Assembly: GCF_003290185.1 (NCBI RefSeq)
Contig: NZ_QNFY01000001.1
Coordinates: forward strand, 1 to 64,000
DNA: 64,000 bases
Direction of reading: 5' to 3'
From: Chryseobacterium lathyri
Lineage (GTDB): Bacteria > Bacteroidota > Bacteroidia > Flavobacteriales > Weeksellaceae
Shown here: piece after piece, positions 62,404 through 64,000 of the stretch
How the letters are laid out: the number at the start of each line of letters is the position of its first letter
Position numbering within the stretch: position 1 is the stretch's first letter
The notes under the pieces: generated by a model
Told to the model about the DNA's origin: nothing
Seen by the model: the letters and a program-made list of their open reading frames with translations, nothing else
Database searches by the model: none
Position numbers and translations under genes: made by a program

Positions 62404-63243
62404 CTAGTATTCTTTGTAATGAACCGCTTTATCAATCTCAATAGGATTGTTATATTTTCTGATGATTTGCTGCATACTTTTTGTCTGAGTATTCAACTCG
62501 TCTACAGTATGGATCTCTTTTCCATTGATATTGATCTTCAGATTAGTATTTGCTTTGCTGAAATTATTTCTTTCAAAGGCAAAAGGATCATTGTAAAAAT
62601 CTAGGGTCAGCTTCACTTTCTGTTTTTCATTGATAGGGATTGCCTTGTTTCCGAAGTTAGATTCTACAAAATTATCAGTTGGAAAAGTACCTGAAAGCTC
62701 CTGGCTTTTTATCAGATTATAAATAAAATTCTTTTTTGAATCCGAAAGCTCAAAAATCAGTCCCGGAAGTCCACGGAATTTATAAGGACCTTCATTAAAA
62801 GGAATATCCTTACAGAACCAAGCCGTCCAATTCCTGCCTCCAAATCGGGTAAAAGCTTTCTGCAGGGTATAATTTTCCACTTTTTTTGTCTCATCCGAAA
62901 TTACCCAGCTTATTTTATCTGTTGTTTTAAATGAATAATATCCTTCTTTAATCGCAATGAAATTAGTATTGTCATACGTGTTGATCTTTCTTTTCACGAT
63001 CTGTCCGGACATGTCGGTATGGCTGTTGTTGGTTCCGAACTTTTTATTTAAAGAATCGGTTACCAGTAAATTATGGCCATAAAATTTGACCTCCTTAGGG
63101 CTAATGTCAAGAAGCATATTCAGTTTTTCATATCCTGCTTCGGCCGAATCCATTTTGTACTGTAGTTCATAAACAAATCTATGCGTCTGTGATTGAAGGA
63201 ATATAATAAAGAACAATGCTGGTAGGGCAAAAATATTTTTCAT
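62404..63243 (-). CDS. GLPGLI-family protein
   Basis: A 279-residue exported protein of a family found almost only in Bacteroidota and named for its motif, here RGLPGLIFEL (about 156-165). A signal peptide is present (FALPALFFIIFLQSQ). Other family features are the early YEL segment, WFCKDIPFNEGPYKF before the motif, and a variable basic C-terminus. Members are often seen near TonB-dependent receptors and are thought to sit in the periplasm; the function is unknown. It lies 55 bp upstream of arr on the same strand, so the two may share a transcript. Confidence 0.88.
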   Translation of the reverse strand: MKNIFALPALFFIIFLQSQTHRFVYELQYKMDSAEAGYEKLNMLLDISPKEVKFYGHNLLVTDSLNKKFGTNNSHTDMSGQIVKRKINTYDNTNFIAIKEGYYSFKTTDKISWVISDETKKVENYTLQKAFTRFGGRNWTAWFCKDIPFNEGPYKFRGLPGLIFELSDSKKNFIYNLIKSQELSGTFPTDNFVESNFGNKAIPINEKQKVKLTLDFYNDPFAFERNNFSKANTNLKININGKEIHTVDELNTQTKSMQQIIRKYNNPIEIDKAVHYKEY

Positions 63244-63662
63244 AATTAATTATTTTAAGATAATAAAAAAGTCTTATAGGTGATCTTGCCCTTCATATGG
63301 GTTAGTATTAAATGATTTCTTAATAAAAATACAAAATTATTAAGTGCTGGAAAAAAATAATGCTTAGAGAACTAATGCATTAGCTCATAAATTATTAAAT
63401 GCTATCAGACGTTAATAAATCCGTACACAACATATAAAGAATATTTTGAAACTCATTTCATGCGGCAATTTGAGGATAATCAATATAATTAGTCTACTTT
63501 AAAATGTCGGTCTGAGTTACTCACTTAAATTAATAACAGCTTTTTTGCTTTCTTGTTGCATGAAGTTTCAAAATATTCATGTGACAAAACTATAATCATC
63601 ATTTTTCATTTATTTTACCAAATGACAAATACTGTGAAACTGACTTTAGTTAACTTGCACTT
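63244..63662. other. Divergent intergenic region, GLPGLI gene to Crp/Fnr-type gene
   Basis: About 420 bp with no credible coding frame. On the minus strand TAATTTTG (63332-63339) matches the -7 consensus and could serve the GLPGLI gene with a leader of about 80 nt. No clear element is seen for the rightward gene. Confidence 0.4.
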
Positions 63663-64000
63663 ATGAAACAACTATTTGACTTTATTTTAAGGTTTGGAAA
63701 TCTTAATCAGCAACAGATTGATTTTATTTCAAGTAAAGCCCAGGAAATACACCTTCCGAAAGATGAATACTTTTCAGAGGCAGGTAAAATTGCTCGTCAG
63801 GTTGGATTTATTGTAGACGGGATATTACGGGTTTGCTATTATAATAATGAAGGCGAAGAAATCACCAAATACTTTATTGAAGAAAATAATCTGGTGGTGG
63901 ATCTGGAAAGCTTTGATAATGAAATTTGCTCAAGCACTTATGTACAGGCAATAACCGATACCAAAATAATCGTTTTTTCAAGAAAAGACTGGATGGAGCT
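63663..64000 (+). CDS. Crp/Fnr-family cyclic-nucleotide-binding regulator (partial, cut by window end)
   Basis: Only the first 112 residues are inside the window. They form a cNMP-binding beta-roll: FILRFGNLNQQQIDFISSKA at the start, LPKDEYFSEAGKIARQVGFIVDGILRVCYYN (adjoining blocks) and EEITKYFIEENNLVVDLESF. The phosphate-binding arginine segment of true cAMP receptors is not seen, as is common in Bacteroidota members, so a ligand cannot be named. The DNA-binding helix-turn-helix would lie beyond the edge. It is divergent from the GLPGLI gene. Confidence 0.85.
   Translation, partial: MKQLFDFILRFGNLNQQQIDFISSKAQEIHLPKDEYFSEAGKIARQVGFIVDGILRVCYYNNEGEEITKYFIEENNLVVDLESFDNEICSSTYVQAITDTKIIVFSRKDWME

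Overview
The window reads as chromosome from a member of the Bacteroidota, most likely a flavobacterium of the Chryseobacterium type. Supporting signs are low G+C, a SusC/SusD pair, a GH30 enzyme with a type IX secretion C-terminal signal, a GLPGLI-family protein, promoter elements of the Bacteroidota form TAnnTTTG, A-rich rather than Shine-Dalgarno leaders, and dispersed flavobacterial hairpin repeats. The genus assignment is inference; no rRNA gene is present.

Almost all of 410-60581 is one large locus for acetylated, arabinose- and methylglucuronic-acid-substituted xylan and arabinan. In order: (1) 410-4074, a Nudix-type regulator (probable XylR), xylulokinase and xylose isomerase. (2) 4154-8973, one SusC/SusD pair for glycan import. 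(3) 9054-15537, the hexuronate pathway: mannonate dehydratase, an SDR mannonate oxidoreductase, then uronate isomerase, KDG kinase, KDPG aldolase and an ExuT-like permease. (4) 15606-26129, depolymerases: three GH43, a CE1-like esterase, GH97 and GH115. (5) 26272-29010, a T9SS-exported GH30 xylanase. (6) 29204-33957, GH3 xylosidase and GH51 arabinofuranosidase. (7) 34205-41385, araB, araD, araA, galM and a sodium/solute symporter. (8) 41473-44071, a DEDDh exonuclease and a cNMP/CBS/DUF294 nucleotidyltransferase. (9) 44074-44760 on the minus strand, a second Nudix regulator (probable AraR). (10) 45282-55703, GH127/GH146, a sialate-O-acetylesterase-like esterase, a GPH symporter, GH10, a cytoplasmic GH43 and GH67. 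(11) 55834-60581, transaldolase, split transketolase, galactokinase and GalT. After this come a HAD phosphatase, a rifampin ADP-ribosyltransferase (Arr), a GLPGLI protein and a truncated Crp/Fnr-type regulator, which look like ordinary chromosome.

Together the genes make a complete route. Secreted and surface enzymes cut the backbone (GH10, GH30) and remove acetyl/feruloyl, arabinosyl and methylglucuronosyl groups. SusCD imports oligomers. Periplasmic and cytoplasmic GH43, GH3, GH51 and GH67 finish them. Xylose enters through XylAB, arabinose through AraABD, glucuronate through UxaC-mannonate-KDG-KDPG, and galactose through GalM/K/T. The pentose phosphates then pass to the local transaldolase and transketolase. 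No hybrid two-component sensor, SusR-like protein or ECF sigma factor is visible, so control seems to rest on the two cytoplasmic Nudix-fold sensors.

The main non-coding result is a repeated 21-bp imperfect palindrome, TAARTGTW-N5-WACAYTTW. It lies before GH3, araB, the transaldolase/transketolase operon and the second Nudix regulator itself, and is a good candidate for the AraR operator. A different palindrome, ATGATAA-CC-TTATCAT, lies upstream of the xyl operon. Several intergenic gaps carry families of hairpin repeats. All identifications come from reading the sequence and from knowledge of the families; no database search was run.
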